Below, piece by piece: positions 33,236 through 41,763 of a stretch of DNA of 64,000 nt. Both the position numbers and the translations under genes were made by a program. How positions within the stretch are numbered: position 1 is the first letter of the stretch; every line of letters starts with the position of its first letter. The DNA is from Ensifer sp. USDA 6670 (GTDB taxonomy: Bacteria; Pseudomonadota; Alphaproteobacteria; Rhizobiales; Rhizobiaceae): the NCBI GenBank assembly GCA_000421085.1, contig ATWE01000001.1, positions 620,001 to 684,000 of the forward strand, written 5' to 3'. The notes under the pieces were generated by a model. That model saw only the letters and a list, made by a program, of their open reading frames with translations. It searched no databases and was not told where the DNA came from.

Positions 33236-34438
33236 ATGACGAAATCCGCGAACGATGTGGTGATCACCGGGGTGGGCATCGTGACGAGCCAGGGCGTCGG
33301 CGCCGAGCCTCACGTGGCGCTGCTCGGCGCGGCCGAGCCGCCTGAGGTTCGCATCGAAACGGAACGTTTCGCGCCCTATCCGATCCACCCCCTGCCGGAA
33401 ATCGACTGGTCGCAGCAGATTCCGAAGCGTGGCGACCAGCGGCAGATGGAAAACTGGCAGCGCCTCGGCGTCTTCGCTGCCGGCCTGGCGCTCGACGACG
33501 CTGGTCTCAAGGACGATCTCGAAGCCTGCGGAAGCATGGACATGATCGTCGCGGCCGGCGGCGGCGAGCGCGACATCAATGTCGACTCGCTCATCGTCGA
33601 CGAGGCGCTGAAGCGCAACGACCGTGAACGGCTCTTGAACGAGAAGCTAACGACGGAACTGCGCCCGACTCTGTTTCTGGCCCAGCTTTCCAATCTTCTC
33701 GCCGGCAACATCTCCATCGTGCACAAGGTTACGGGTTCGTCGCGCACTTTCATGGGCGAAGAGGCGGCCGGCATTTCCGCGATCGAGACGGCCTTCGCCC
33801 GCATCAAAGCCGGTCAGTCGAGTCACACGCTCGTCGGCGGCGCGTTTTCAGCCGAGCGCCTCGACATCGTCCTGATGATCGAGGCGATCCAGGGCCATTC
33901 GCTCGGTGAGTGGCATCCGATCTGGTCGCGCAGGCCCGAGGACGGGGGTGGCATGATCCTCGGCTCCGTTGGCGCCTTCCTGGTTCTGGAGTCGCGCGAA
34001 TATGCCGAGTCACGCGGCGCCCGCATCTATGCGACGATCGATGCGATCGGCGGTGACCGCGGCAGCCGCGAGGACGGGCGGCTCGAAGCGCGCCTCAGAT
34101 ATCTATCGAAACCGGCCCTCGAGCTCGATCCGCAGTCGACCGTCGTCTTTTCCGGCACCTCGGGGTTCCATGACCTTGCCGGACGGGAGCGGGCGTTTCT
34201 TGAAACCGAACTCGCCGGCCGGCCTGTCCGTGCCTATGGCGGGCTCGTCGGTCACGGCATCGAGGCGCAGTTTCCGGTCGGCATGGTCCTGGCCGCGCTC
34301 TCGCTCGGACACGCAGCCAAGGTTCCGCCTTTCGACCCCGCCGCCGAAGCCCCGATGGTGGCCCCGGCCAGGGCGGCGGTCGTTACCACCATCGGCCACT
34401 CCCGTGGCGAAGGCGTCGCCGTGCTTGCCGCGGAATAA
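33236..34438 (+). CDS. fabF2XL: Ketosynthase-like protein lacking the active-site Cys (FabF2XL)
   Basis: A 400-residue thiolase-fold protein of the beta-ketoacyl-ACP synthase family. In the region where KAS enzymes have the Cys nucleophile (STACASG type), this protein reads HKVTGSSRTFMGEE. The first catalytic His block (AHGTS) is replaced by FSGTSGFHD; only GGLVGHGIEAQF keeps a His. It is therefore probably not a condensing enzyme alone but a partner of FabF1XL, comparable with the chain-length factor of type II polyketide synthases. ATG 33236 follows the fabZ stop by 2 bp; the open frame from 33113 is in fabZ and is not used. Confidence 0.88.
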   Translation: MTKSANDVVITGVGIVTSQGVGAEPHVALLGAAEPPEVRIETERFAPYPIHPLPEIDWSQQIPKRGDQRQMENWQRLGVFAAGLALDDAGLKDDLEACGSMDMIVAAGGGERDINVDSLIVDEALKRNDRERLLNEKLTTELRPTLFLAQLSNLLAGNISIVHKVTGSSRTFMGEEAAGISAIETAFARIKAGQSSHTLVGGAFSAERLDIVLMIEAIQGHSLGEWHPIWSRRPEDGGGMILGSVGAFLVLESREYAESRGARIYATIDAIGGDRGSREDGRLEARLRYLSKPALELDPQSTVVFSGTSGFHDLAGRERAFLETELAGRPVRAYGGLVGHGIEAQFPVGMVLAALSLGHAAKVPPFDPAAEAPMVAPARAAVVTTIGHSRGEGVAVLAAE

Positions 34439-34450
34439 GGAGCTCGAACT

Positions 34451-35734
34451 ATGAGCAAGGCTTATAAGGACCACCTCGGCCGTCCGATCGTTGCCGTCAC
34501 CGGCATGGGTGTCATCACCTCGCTCGGGCAGGGGCTCGACGACAACTGGGCCGCGCTCACCGGGGGCGTATCGGGCATTCACAAGATCACCCGGTTCCCG
34601 ACGGATGCTCTTTCGACCCGCATCAGCGGCACGGTCGACTTCATCGAGATTCCGGCGGAAAATGCGGTCGAGCGTTCCTATGCGATGGCGCGCGAGACGG
34701 CGCTGGAGGCCTTGGCGCAGGCCGGCCTTTCCGGCGATTTCAACGGCCCGCTCTTCCTGGCGGCCCCGCCCATCGAGCCCGAATGGAATGCCCGTTTCGA
34801 GCTTGCCGACCGCTCGCCGCCGTCGAGCCAGCCGGGCGACGCTTATAATCGCTTCCTCGCGGCAATGCGGCAGAAGGCGGATCCGACCTTCCACGAGGCC
34901 GTGTTATTCGGCTCGATCTCGGAGCGGCTTGCCGACCGCTTCGGTACGCGCGGCCTTCCGGTGACGCTTTCGACGGCCTGCGCATCCGGGGCGACCGCCA
35001 TACAGCTGGGCGTCGAAGCCATCCGCCAGGGCAGGACCGACAGGGCGCTCACGGTTGCGACGGACGGCTCGGTCAGTGCCGAGGCTCTCATCCGCTTCTC
35101 GCTGCTCTCGGCGCTCTCCACACAGAACGAGCCGCCGGAAAAGGCTTCGAAGCCCTTCACCAAGGATCGCGACGGTTTCGTGATTGCGGAAGGCGCCGCA
35201 ACGCTGGTGCTCGAATCGCTGGAAGCGGCGGTCGCTCGCGGCGCCCGCATCTACGGTATTCTCAAGGGCTGCGGCGAAAAGGCAGACCTCTTCCACCGCA
35301 CGCGTTCCTCCCCCGATGGCGGACCGGCGATCGCGACGATCCGCGCGGCACTCGCGGATGCGGGCATTGACGAAGCCGGGATCGGCTACATCAATGCCCA
35401 TGGCACCTCCACGCCGGAAAACGACAAGATGGAGTACCTGTCGATGTCCGCGGTCTTCGGCGAGCGGTTGCCATCGATCCCGGTCTCATCCAACAAGTCG
35501 ATGATTGGCCACACGCTGACGGCAGCTGGCGCGGTGGAAGCGGTTTTCTCGCTCCAGACGATGCTCAGCGGCACGCTGCCGCCGACGATCAACTACCAGA
35601 ACCCCGACCCGGCGATCGTTCTCGATGTCGTGCCGAATGTAAAGCGCAGCCAGCAGGTGACTGCAGTGCTGTCGAACTCCTTCGGCTTCGGCGGCCAGAA
35701 TGCCAGCCTTGTCATGACCGTCGAGCCGGCCTGA
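34451..35734 (+). CDS. fabF1XL: Beta-ketoacyl-ACP synthase II of the VLCFA pathway (FabF1XL)
   Basis: A 427-residue condensing enzyme with the full Cys-His-His triad: Cys177 in LSTACASGATAI, His in INAHGTSTPEND and His in KSMIGHTLTAAGAVEA. It elongates AcpXL-bound acyl chains. It lies 12 bp after fabF2XL and probably forms a heterodimer with it. AAGGAGCTCG precedes the ATG. Confidence 0.93.
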   Translation: MSKAYKDHLGRPIVAVTGMGVITSLGQGLDDNWAALTGGVSGIHKITRFPTDALSTRISGTVDFIEIPAENAVERSYAMARETALEALAQAGLSGDFNGPLFLAAPPIEPEWNARFELADRSPPSSQPGDAYNRFLAAMRQKADPTFHEAVLFGSISERLADRFGTRGLPVTLSTACASGATAIQLGVEAIRQGRTDRALTVATDGSVSAEALIRFSLLSALSTQNEPPEKASKPFTKDRDGFVIAEGAATLVLESLEAAVARGARIYGILKGCGEKADLFHRTRSSPDGGPAIATIRAALADAGIDEAGIGYINAHGTSTPENDKMEYLSMSAVFGERLPSIPVSSNKSMIGHTLTAAGAVEAVFSLQTMLSGTLPPTINYQNPDPAIVLDVVPNVKRSQQVTAVLSNSFGFGGQNASLVMTVEPA

Positions 35735-35823
35735 GCGATAAAACCCATCTGGCAGGCCGGAGAGGGTTTGCGCTTCAGCGTAGCTCTCGCGCTACGCCAA
35801 CGGAATACTAAAAGGAAAAGACC

Positions 35824-36852
35824 ATGCGCGCCCTGCAATTGCTCGATGACCGCAAGCTTGAAATCACCGATCTGCCGGAGCCGGAGGCACCCGGTCCCGG
35901 CGAGGTGACGCTGCGGGTCAAAGCGGTCGCGCTTAATCATATCGACGTCTGGGGCTGGCGCGGCATGGCTTTCGCCAAGCGCAAGATGCCGCTCGTGATC
36001 GGCGCGGAAGCCTCCGGCGTCGTGGAGAGCATCGGCCCGGGCGTCGCCAATGTGCTCCCCGGCCAGCTCGTCTCGATCTACGGTGCGCGTACCTGCGGCC
36101 TCTGCCGCCCGTGCCGCGAGGGGCGCGACAATCTTTGCGAACATGTCGGAGGCGTCCATGGCTTCCATCTGGACGGCTTCGCGCAGGAGAAGGTCAACCT
36201 TCCGGCCCGCCTGTTGGTGCCTGCACCCCCGGGCGTCGATGAAATCGGCGCGGCGCTGGCGCCGGTCACCTTCGGTACCGTCGAGCACATGCTGTTCGAC
36301 AACGCCAAGCTCGAACCCGGCGAGACGATCCTCGTCCATGCGGGCGGATCCGGTATCGGCACGGCCGCGATCCAGCTCGCCAAGAAGATCGGCTGCACGG
36401 TCATCACCACAGTCGGATCGGACGACAAGATCGATAGGGCGAAGGCGCTCGGTGCCGACCACGTCATCAACTACAGGACCGATCGCTTCGAGGGCGTCGT
36501 GCGGAAGCTGACGAAAAAAAAGGGCGTCGATGTCGTCTTCGAACATGTCGGCAAGGATACCTGGGCGGGCTCGATGCTGTCGATGAAGCGTGGTGGACGC
36601 CTCGTCACCTGCGGCTCGACATCCGGCGTCTCGACCGACATGAACCTGATGATGCTGTTCCAACAGCAGCTGAAACTGCTCGGCTCCTTCGGCTGCCGCA
36701 TGGAGAACATGGCGAACGCCATGCAGAAGATGGGGCGCGGTCTCGTTCACCCGGTGATCGACACCGAGGTGGGGCTCAACGATATCGACCGCGCGCTGGA
36801 GCGCATGGAATCGCGCCAAATCTTCGGCAAGATCGTGTTGCGGATGGATTGA
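35824..36852 (+). CDS. adh2XL: Zinc-type alcohol dehydrogenase/quinone oxidoreductase-like protein of the lipid A block
   Basis: A 342-residue MDR-superfamily protein. GHE-like catalytic region IGAEASGVVESIGPG is followed by the structural-zinc Cys cluster CGLCRPCREGRDNLCEHVG and the Rossmann motif VHAGGSGIGTAAIQLAK. In rhizobial acpXL clusters this gene is thought to act as the enoyl-reductase or a related step for VLCFA, which is not proven. The 89-bp spacer before it holds a small hairpin (GCGTAGC/GCTACGC). The stop overlaps the next gene region. Confidence 0.88.
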   Translation: MRALQLLDDRKLEITDLPEPEAPGPGEVTLRVKAVALNHIDVWGWRGMAFAKRKMPLVIGAEASGVVESIGPGVANVLPGQLVSIYGARTCGLCRPCREGRDNLCEHVGGVHGFHLDGFAQEKVNLPARLLVPAPPGVDEIGAALAPVTFGTVEHMLFDNAKLEPGETILVHAGGSGIGTAAIQLAKKIGCTVITTVGSDDKIDRAKALGADHVINYRTDRFEGVVRKLTKKKGVDVVFEHVGKDTWAGSMLSMKRGGRLVTCGSTSGVSTDMNLMMLFQQQLKLLGSFGCRMENMANAMQKMGRGLVHPVIDTEVGLNDIDRALERMESRQIFGKIVLRMD

Positions 36853-36857
36853 TCTTC

Positions 36858-37787
36858 GTGCGGATGCTGATCACACGGCTGGTGCTTACTGCGGATCGCT
36901 TCCGTCAATGGTCGATCGCGCAATTCGTCCTGCTGCTTCTCACGATACTCAAGCTTTTCCCCCCGGACATGGCGATCAACTTCACGGATCGCGTTGCTCG
37001 CTGGATCGGACCGAAGACTGGTCGTCACAAGTTGACGCTGATCAACCTGCGCAATGCCTTTCCGGAGAAGAGCGATGCCGAGATCGAGGCGATCGCGCTC
37101 GAAAGCTGGGGCAATATGGGGCGGCTCGCCGCCGAATACGTGTTCCTCGATCAGCTCTTCGACTTCGATCCGGCGCGCGCGGAGCCGGGCAGGGTGGAGG
37201 TTTCGGGCATCCCGCTCTTTCTGGAACTGCGAGACAATCCGCGGCCCTTCATCGTCTTCACGGCCCATAGCGGCAATTTCGAAATGCTGCCGGTTGCCGG
37301 CTCGGCTTTCGGCCTCGACGTGACGGTGCTCTTCCGGCCGCCGAACAATCCCTATCTCGCCGACCGGGTATTCGAGTTCCGCAAGGAGCGCATGGGCAAC
37401 CTCGTGCCGTCGCATGCCGGCTCCTCTTTCGCCCTTGCCAGGCAGCTCGAACGCGGCGGCGGCGTCGGCGTGCTCGTCGACCAGAAGTTCCGCAAGGGCC
37501 TGAAGACGAAATTCTTCGGGCAGGACGTGCAGACGAATCCGCTGCTTGCCAAGCTCGTTCGCCAGTTCAATTGCGAGGTCTATCCGGCCCGCTGCATTCG
37601 CCTGCCCGGCAACCGCTTTCGGCTGGAGCTCGAGCCGGCGGTCGAAATCCCCCGCAGGACCGACGGCAGCGTCGACGTCACGGCAACGGCGCAGATGCTG
37701 AACGACAAGGTCGAGAGCTGGGTTCGGGAATATCCGGGCCAGTGGCTCTGGTATCATGACCGCTGGCACATCAAGCGGTCTCTTTGA
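36858..37787 (+). CDS. lpxXL: Lipid A very-long-chain acyltransferase
   Basis: LpxXL moves the 27-OH-C28 acyl group from AcpXL to the distal glucosamine of lipid A at the inner membrane. The protein of about 309 residues belongs to the LpxL/HtrB family. It has one N-terminal hydrophobic segment (FVLLLLTILKLF), the catalytic HX4E motif (AHSGNFE), and C-terminal YPGQWLWYHDRW. The start is uncertain: GTG 36858 or ATG 36864, both just after the adh stop and neither with a strong ribosome site. It is last in the block. Confidence 0.92.
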   Translation: MRMLITRLVLTADRFRQWSIAQFVLLLLTILKLFPPDMAINFTDRVARWIGPKTGRHKLTLINLRNAFPEKSDAEIEAIALESWGNMGRLAAEYVFLDQLFDFDPARAEPGRVEVSGIPLFLELRDNPRPFIVFTAHSGNFEMLPVAGSAFGLDVTVLFRPPNNPYLADRVFEFRKERMGNLVPSHAGSSFALARQLERGGGVGVLVDQKFRKGLKTKFFGQDVQTNPLLAKLVRQFNCEVYPARCIRLPGNRFRLELEPAVEIPRRTDGSVDVTATAQMLNDKVESWVREYPGQWLWYHDRWHIKRSL

Positions 37788-37834
37788 GCCGATCTCCTGA
37801 CGCGCATCTTTTCCCTCGGAAACGGCGGTCTCCT

Positions 37835-37852
37835 TAAATCGGTACCGATTTA
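37835..37852. repeat. Perfect 18-bp palindrome TAAATCGGTACCGATTTA
   Basis: A perfect inverted repeat with flanks CCT and GGG that extend it imperfectly. It sits 73 bp upstream of the 28-residue ORF and 48 bp after lpxXL. It could be an operator, a short-RNA hairpin, or a member of a dispersed rhizobial motif I vaguely recall. Confidence 0.6.
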
Positions 37853-37924
37853 GGGATTGTCTGGAGTGCGCCGGGCGTGCGCGAAGACAACCGTGACCGC
37901 GTCCGCCGAAAGGAGGGAAGCGAG

Positions 37925-38011
37925 ATGTCCCAGGAATGGCCGATGTTCATCCTGCAGTGCATCGTCGTCTTCGGACTCGTCGGCGCGCTGTTCATCCGCT
38001 TCGGCGAATGA
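37925..38011 (+). CDS. 28-residue single-span membrane microprotein
   Basis: ATG 37925 follows AAAGGAGGGAAG (37909-37920), the strongest ribosome site in the neighbourhood, at a good spacing. The peptide is MSQEWPMFILQC followed by a hydrophobic run to LVGALFIRFGE, ending with TGA at 38009-38011. Residues 7-24 can span a membrane; the ends are charged. No family is recognised. The 18-bp palindrome lies upstream. It is far shorter than usual gene-calling limits. Such small membrane peptides often bind and tune transporters or sensor kinases, but no partner is evident here. Confidence 0.65.
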   Translation: MSQEWPMFILQCIVVFGLVGALFIRFGE

Positions 38012-38023
38012 ACAGGCTTACGG

Positions 38024-38377
38024 CTACTGCGCGGACCACACCGCCAGCTCATAGCCATCGGGGTCGGCAAAATGGAACCGCCGGCCGCCCGGGAAGGTGA
38101 AGATAGGCTTGACGATCTTGCCGCCCGCGGCTTCGACCCGCCGCTCAGCGTCCTCGATCTGGTCGGCATAGATGATGACGAGCGGACCGCCGCTGCGGAC
38201 CGGGCCGAGTGTCGTGAAACCGCCGGTCAATCGCCCATCGGCGAACTCGCAATATTCCGGGCCGTAGTCCTTGAAGGTCCAGCCGAAGGCGCTGCCGTAG
38301 AAGGCCTTGCTCGCGGCGATATCGGTCACGTTGAATTCGACATAGTCGATGCGTTTGTCGTTACCTTTGCTGGCCAT
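38024..38377 (-). CDS. VOC (glyoxalase/bleomycin-resistance fold) protein
   Basis: A 117-residue single VOC module: DYVEFNVTDIAASKAFYGSAFGW at the start and GRRFHFADPDGYELAVWS at the end, the latter with the typical Glu metal ligand. It has no signal peptide. ATG 38375-38377 lies inside the end of the SRPBCC gene (17-bp overlap), so the two are translationally coupled. The activity is unknown. Confidence 0.85.
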   Translation of the reverse strand: MASKGNDKRIDYVEFNVTDIAASKAFYGSAFGWTFKDYGPEYCEFADGRLTGGFTTLGPVRSGGPLVIIYADQIEDAERRVEAAGGKIVKPIFTFPGGRRFHFADPDGYELAVWSAQ

Positions 38378-38804
38378 TATCTTTGCCGCTTTCCTGCTTG
38401 TGATTACCCGTTTCCAGAATGGATTTGAGCGCGGCAAGGTCCTTTTCGACCCAGGCCGCGTCTTCGTCGAATTGCGCGTCGCTCATGCCCGGCTGCCTGA
38501 GCAGGGTGAACATGACTTCCGCACCATCGCCGTTCGGCACGACGCGAAGCGCATTGTGGACGCGCGCACCGTTATCGAGTGTCACCAGGTGATCCACCAC
38601 ACCGAATTCGTTGTCGGCAACGAAGCGGACGCGGGCATTGCCGAGAGGTCCGGGTGCGATCCACTCGTCGCCGTCGCGCGTGAGCCCGGAGGAGAGACCG
38701 GTCGCCCAGAGCGGCATCTTCTCGTGGTCGGCCATGAAGGCATAGACCTCGCGCCAGTCGCGCTCGATCGAGGTGTGAATGATCCGGGCCGTCATCGTCG
38801 CCAT
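38361..38804 (-). CDS. SRPBCC (START/Bet v1-like) family protein
   Basis: A 147-residue helix-grip protein of the polyketide-cyclase/AHSA1 type: ARIIHTSIERDWREVYAFMADHEKMPLWATG, then a beta-rich middle (RVRFVADNEFGVVDHLVTL). ATG 38802-38804 follows GGAGGA by about 5 nt. It probably binds a small hydrophobic ligand. It heads a two-gene unit with the VOC gene, downstream of an AraC regulator on the same strand. Confidence 0.83.
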   Translation of the reverse strand: MATMTARIIHTSIERDWREVYAFMADHEKMPLWATGLSSGLTRDGDEWIAPGPLGNARVRFVADNEFGVVDHLVTLDNGARVHNALRVVPNGDGAEVMFTLLRQPGMSDAQFDEDAAWVEKDLAALKSILETGNHKQESGKDNGQQR

Positions 38805-38935
38805 GCGTTCCTCCGTCAATGGGATTTATAGCATTGCGCCAGTCAATGGTCTTGAACGAAACGGCCAATCTTGCCCCAGAGGCTCGAAACCGATCAACGG
38901 TCGAGTGGCATATGGACGTGATAAACTCTTTTGAA

Positions 38936-39826
38936 TCAGGGTGTTGTGCGGCAACCTTCAATCCGGCCAATGCCGAAGCGCGCAGCCAACTGTCGCTGGA
39001 TTTCGCGCGGCGTGAAGGATGTGAGCCCTCTTGCCTCCCTGGCAAGATGGGCCTGATCGGCGTAGCCGGCATCGACAGCGAGATTTGCCAGCGTGTCCCC
39101 AGGCCGCGAGCGGCAGGCGGTCATGAAGCGCTGGAGGCGCAGAATGCGGTCGAGCGTTTTTGCGCCGTAGCCGAGATGTTCGTGACAGAGACGGCGGAGT
39201 GTCCGCTCGCTGGTGCCGATCTCACGGACAAGGGTCCGGATGGGGTCGTCTAAGATCAGCCGGTCGACCTGGAGATGTGCGACGCAAGCGGCAATGTTCG
39301 GCGGCGGGGGCTCGGCGGCGGATTGGCGTCCAAGCAGGGCCGCGGCAAGAACACCCAGCCGCTCCGGCATGCTCGCCGCCTCCCGCATCCGCGCCTCGAT
39401 CTCGTTCGTAGCCGGACCCCAGACGAGATGGAGCGGCACCGTTTGGCCGGTGATTTCACGGAGCGGCGTCCGCAACCACGACGCCGCCGCGCCGATCCGG
39501 AATCGAGCGCCGATGATGGTTTCGCCGGCAGTAAGCTTCGGAAAGGCGGCGACCCTGTCGGGACCGACGATGGCGAGCCCATTCGACGACCAGATGATGT
39601 CGCTGCAACCGTCGGGAACGACGGCGATGGTCGAGGGGGTGCTGTCGGGCATGCGATGCAGCCAGAGGCATTTGAAGTGGGAGGCGAGCGCCGCAGGGGG
39701 CGACTGCTCACGGTAGACTCCGCTCGTCTGGGCGAGTGCGGGAGGGCCGGGCCTCTGCCTAGCCTCCTGCTGGAGCCGTTCGGGCGCGTCAGCGTCTTTG
39801 TCGTATGCGGGGCAGGACGTTCCCAT
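38936..39826 (-). CDS. AraC-family transcriptional regulator
   Basis: A 296-residue protein. The N-terminal ligand domain of the DUF6597 type (VVPDGCSDIIWSSNGLAIVGP) is followed by a C-terminal double HTH (LVREIGTSERTLRRLCHEHLGYGAKTLDRILRLQRF and LAVDAGYADQAHLAREAR). It lies 131 bp upstream of the SRPBCC-VOC pair, which it may control. The first 30 residues are poorly structured, so the true start may be downstream of 39826. Confidence 0.87.
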   Translation of the reverse strand: MGTSCPAYDKDADAPERLQQEARQRPGPPALAQTSGVYREQSPPAALASHFKCLWLHRMPDSTPSTIAVVPDGCSDIIWSSNGLAIVGPDRVAAFPKLTAGETIIGARFRIGAAASWLRTPLREITGQTVPLHLVWGPATNEIEARMREAASMPERLGVLAAALLGRQSAAEPPPPNIAACVAHLQVDRLILDDPIRTLVREIGTSERTLRRLCHEHLGYGAKTLDRILRLQRFMTACRSRPGDTLANLAVDAGYADQAHLAREARGLTSFTPREIQRQLAARFGIGRIEGCRTTP

Positions 39827-39908
39827 TGCCCTTTTTTGCGCCGGCGAATCCGCGCGGTCAATGCCCTATCGCTGAGGCGAGGAACGCCTCGGCGGTCCCA
39901 ACCTGGCT

Positions 39909-41327
39909 TTAATCGCGCGACCAGATCTCGCCGTCGATCTTTCCTTGCAGTTCCGGATAGTCGGCCGCGTGGAAAACCGGGACGGCGCCCGCGTTACGCT
40001 GTTCGAAATAATCTTTCGTCAGTTTGGCGATGGTCCCCGAAAGGAGCAGGATCGCGACGAGGTTGATCGTCGCCATCAGTCCCATGGAGGCGTCGGCCGC
40101 GTCGAAAACGGTGGTGATACTTTCGTAGGCTCCCCAGACGACCATCGCCAGCGTGGCGCAACGCATGATGGTAAGCCCGAGTCGGTTGCCCCCGCCGAGA
40201 TAGGTCAGCGCGTTTTCGGCGTATGAATAATTGCCGATAATCGAGGTGAAGGCGAAGAAGAAAATCGCGATGGCGATGAAATAGGTGCCGGCCGAGCCGA
40301 TGTGAGTGCTCATTGCCGCCTGCGTTAGCTGTGTCCCGGTGACGCCGGAGCCGGGTTCCAGCGTACCCGACAGCAGGATCATCACCGATGTCGCGGTGCA
40401 GATCAGTATCGTGTCGATGAAGACGCCCAGAGACTGCACGAAGCCCTGCGAGGAGGGATGGTGCGGTACAGGCGTCGCCACGGCTGCGATATTCGGGGCC
40501 GAGCCCATGCCTGCCTCGTTCGAGAAGAGGCCGCGTTTGACGCCGTTGAGCATGGCCGCAGCAATCCCGCCGGTGATGCCGCCGGCCGCTTCCTGAAAGC
40601 CGAAGGCACTCGAGATGATCGTCCAGAGTACGCCCGGCACCGCCGAGGCATTTGCGATCAGCACGTAGACGGCCGTGAGCAGATAGGCCGCAGCCATGAA
40701 GGGCACGACAATCTCGGCGACGCGGGCAATCTGGCGGATGCCGCCGAAGATCACCACGCCGGAGAGGAGGGCGACGGCCACGCCGACCGCGAGTTTGGGG
40801 ACGCCGAAGGCGCCCTGGACCGCATCAGCGATCGAGTTTGCCTGAACGGCGTTGAACACGAGACCGAAGGAGAGGATGAGGCAGGCCGAGAAGATCGTTG
40901 CCGCCCAGGGCGCATTGAGGCCGCGAGCGATATAGAAAGCCGGGCCGCCGCGGTATTGCCCGTCCTCGTTGCGGATCTTGTATAGCTGAGCCAGCGCGCT
41001 CTCGGCATAGGCGGTCGCCATGCCGACGAACGCGACGATCCACATCCAGAAGGTCGCGCCGGGTCCGCCGAGATAGAGAGCGACCGCCACGCCAGCGAGA
41101 TTACCGGTTCCGACACGGGAGGCGAGACTGACCATAAGCGCCTGGAAGGGGCTGATCCCGGCCGCATCCTTGCTGCCGCCGCGGCTTAAGACCCGGAACA
41201 TTTCGGAGAAATGCACAATTTGGGGAAAGCCGAGCCGGACCGTGAAATAGAGGCCGACCGCAAGCAGACCATAGATGAGCACATAGCCCCAGAAGATCGT
41301 GTTCAGAAAGCCGATGATCGTGTCCAT
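39909..41327 (-). CDS. Alanine or glycine:cation symporter (AGCS family)
   Basis: A 472-residue inner-membrane symporter of about 10-11 helices. Family blocks are GVALYLGGPGATFWMWIVAF, GGPAFYI, GVKRGLFSNEAGMGSAPNIAA and GGNRLGLT. It imports alanine or glycine with Na+ or H+. ATG 41325-41327 follows GAGGA at 4 nt; the open frame to 41423 has no conserved sequence. It stands alone, and its promoter lies in the 436-bp gap shared with gnd. Confidence 0.93.
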   Translation of the reverse strand: MDTIIGFLNTIFWGYVLIYGLLAVGLYFTVRLGFPQIVHFSEMFRVLSRGGSKDAAGISPFQALMVSLASRVGTGNLAGVAVALYLGGPGATFWMWIVAFVGMATAYAESALAQLYKIRNEDGQYRGGPAFYIARGLNAPWAATIFSACLILSFGLVFNAVQANSIADAVQGAFGVPKLAVGVAVALLSGVVIFGGIRQIARVAEIVVPFMAAAYLLTAVYVLIANASAVPGVLWTIISSAFGFQEAAGGITGGIAAAMLNGVKRGLFSNEAGMGSAPNIAAVATPVPHHPSSQGFVQSLGVFIDTILICTATSVMILLSGTLEPGSGVTGTQLTQAAMSTHIGSAGTYFIAIAIFFFAFTSIIGNYSYAENALTYLGGGNRLGLTIMRCATLAMVVWGAYESITTVFDAADASMGLMATINLVAILLLSGTIAKLTKDYFEQRNAGAVPVFHAADYPELQGKIDGEIWSRD

Positions 41328-41763
41328 ACGGTCCTCGCTCCTATTGCATTGGAGGTTGCGCGCCGGCTCCCCGTTCCCGTCGCATGGGGAGATTCGGAGG
41401 TGTTCTGCGGCATTAGGGCGCAAACTCGACTGAGATCAAGGCTCTGCGGCGCCGGATCGGGCGGAACACGGTGCAGGAGGCGATATATCCCGTGGATTCG
41501 CTTCGGACGCATTCAGAAGGAGGACGTCGAGGGTGCCTCCCGGCGCGTGTTCCAGGGGTGGAGCAGGGCTCGGAAAAGGTTTGATTTTGACAGGAACGGC
41601 TTGTCGTAAATCGATTTGAATGCCAAAACAGCCTCCGCCGCCGCGTGCCGTCCGGTCCCTGATTTCCTCGGGGGCGGCAGACACGCGCAAATCAATTCGA
41701 AGGGCCGGTACGCGCGCGATTGCGCCCCCGTGACTGGCTCTCCTGTCCAATGGAGGCAATCAC
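41328..41763. other. 436-bp divergent region between the symporter gene and gnd
   Basis: It must hold promoters for both genes. On the + strand TTGACA (41588-41593) with ATCGAT 17 bp downstream (41611-41616) is a candidate for gnd and would give a leader of about 140 nt. I found no convincing small gene or terminator in it. Confidence 0.4.
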
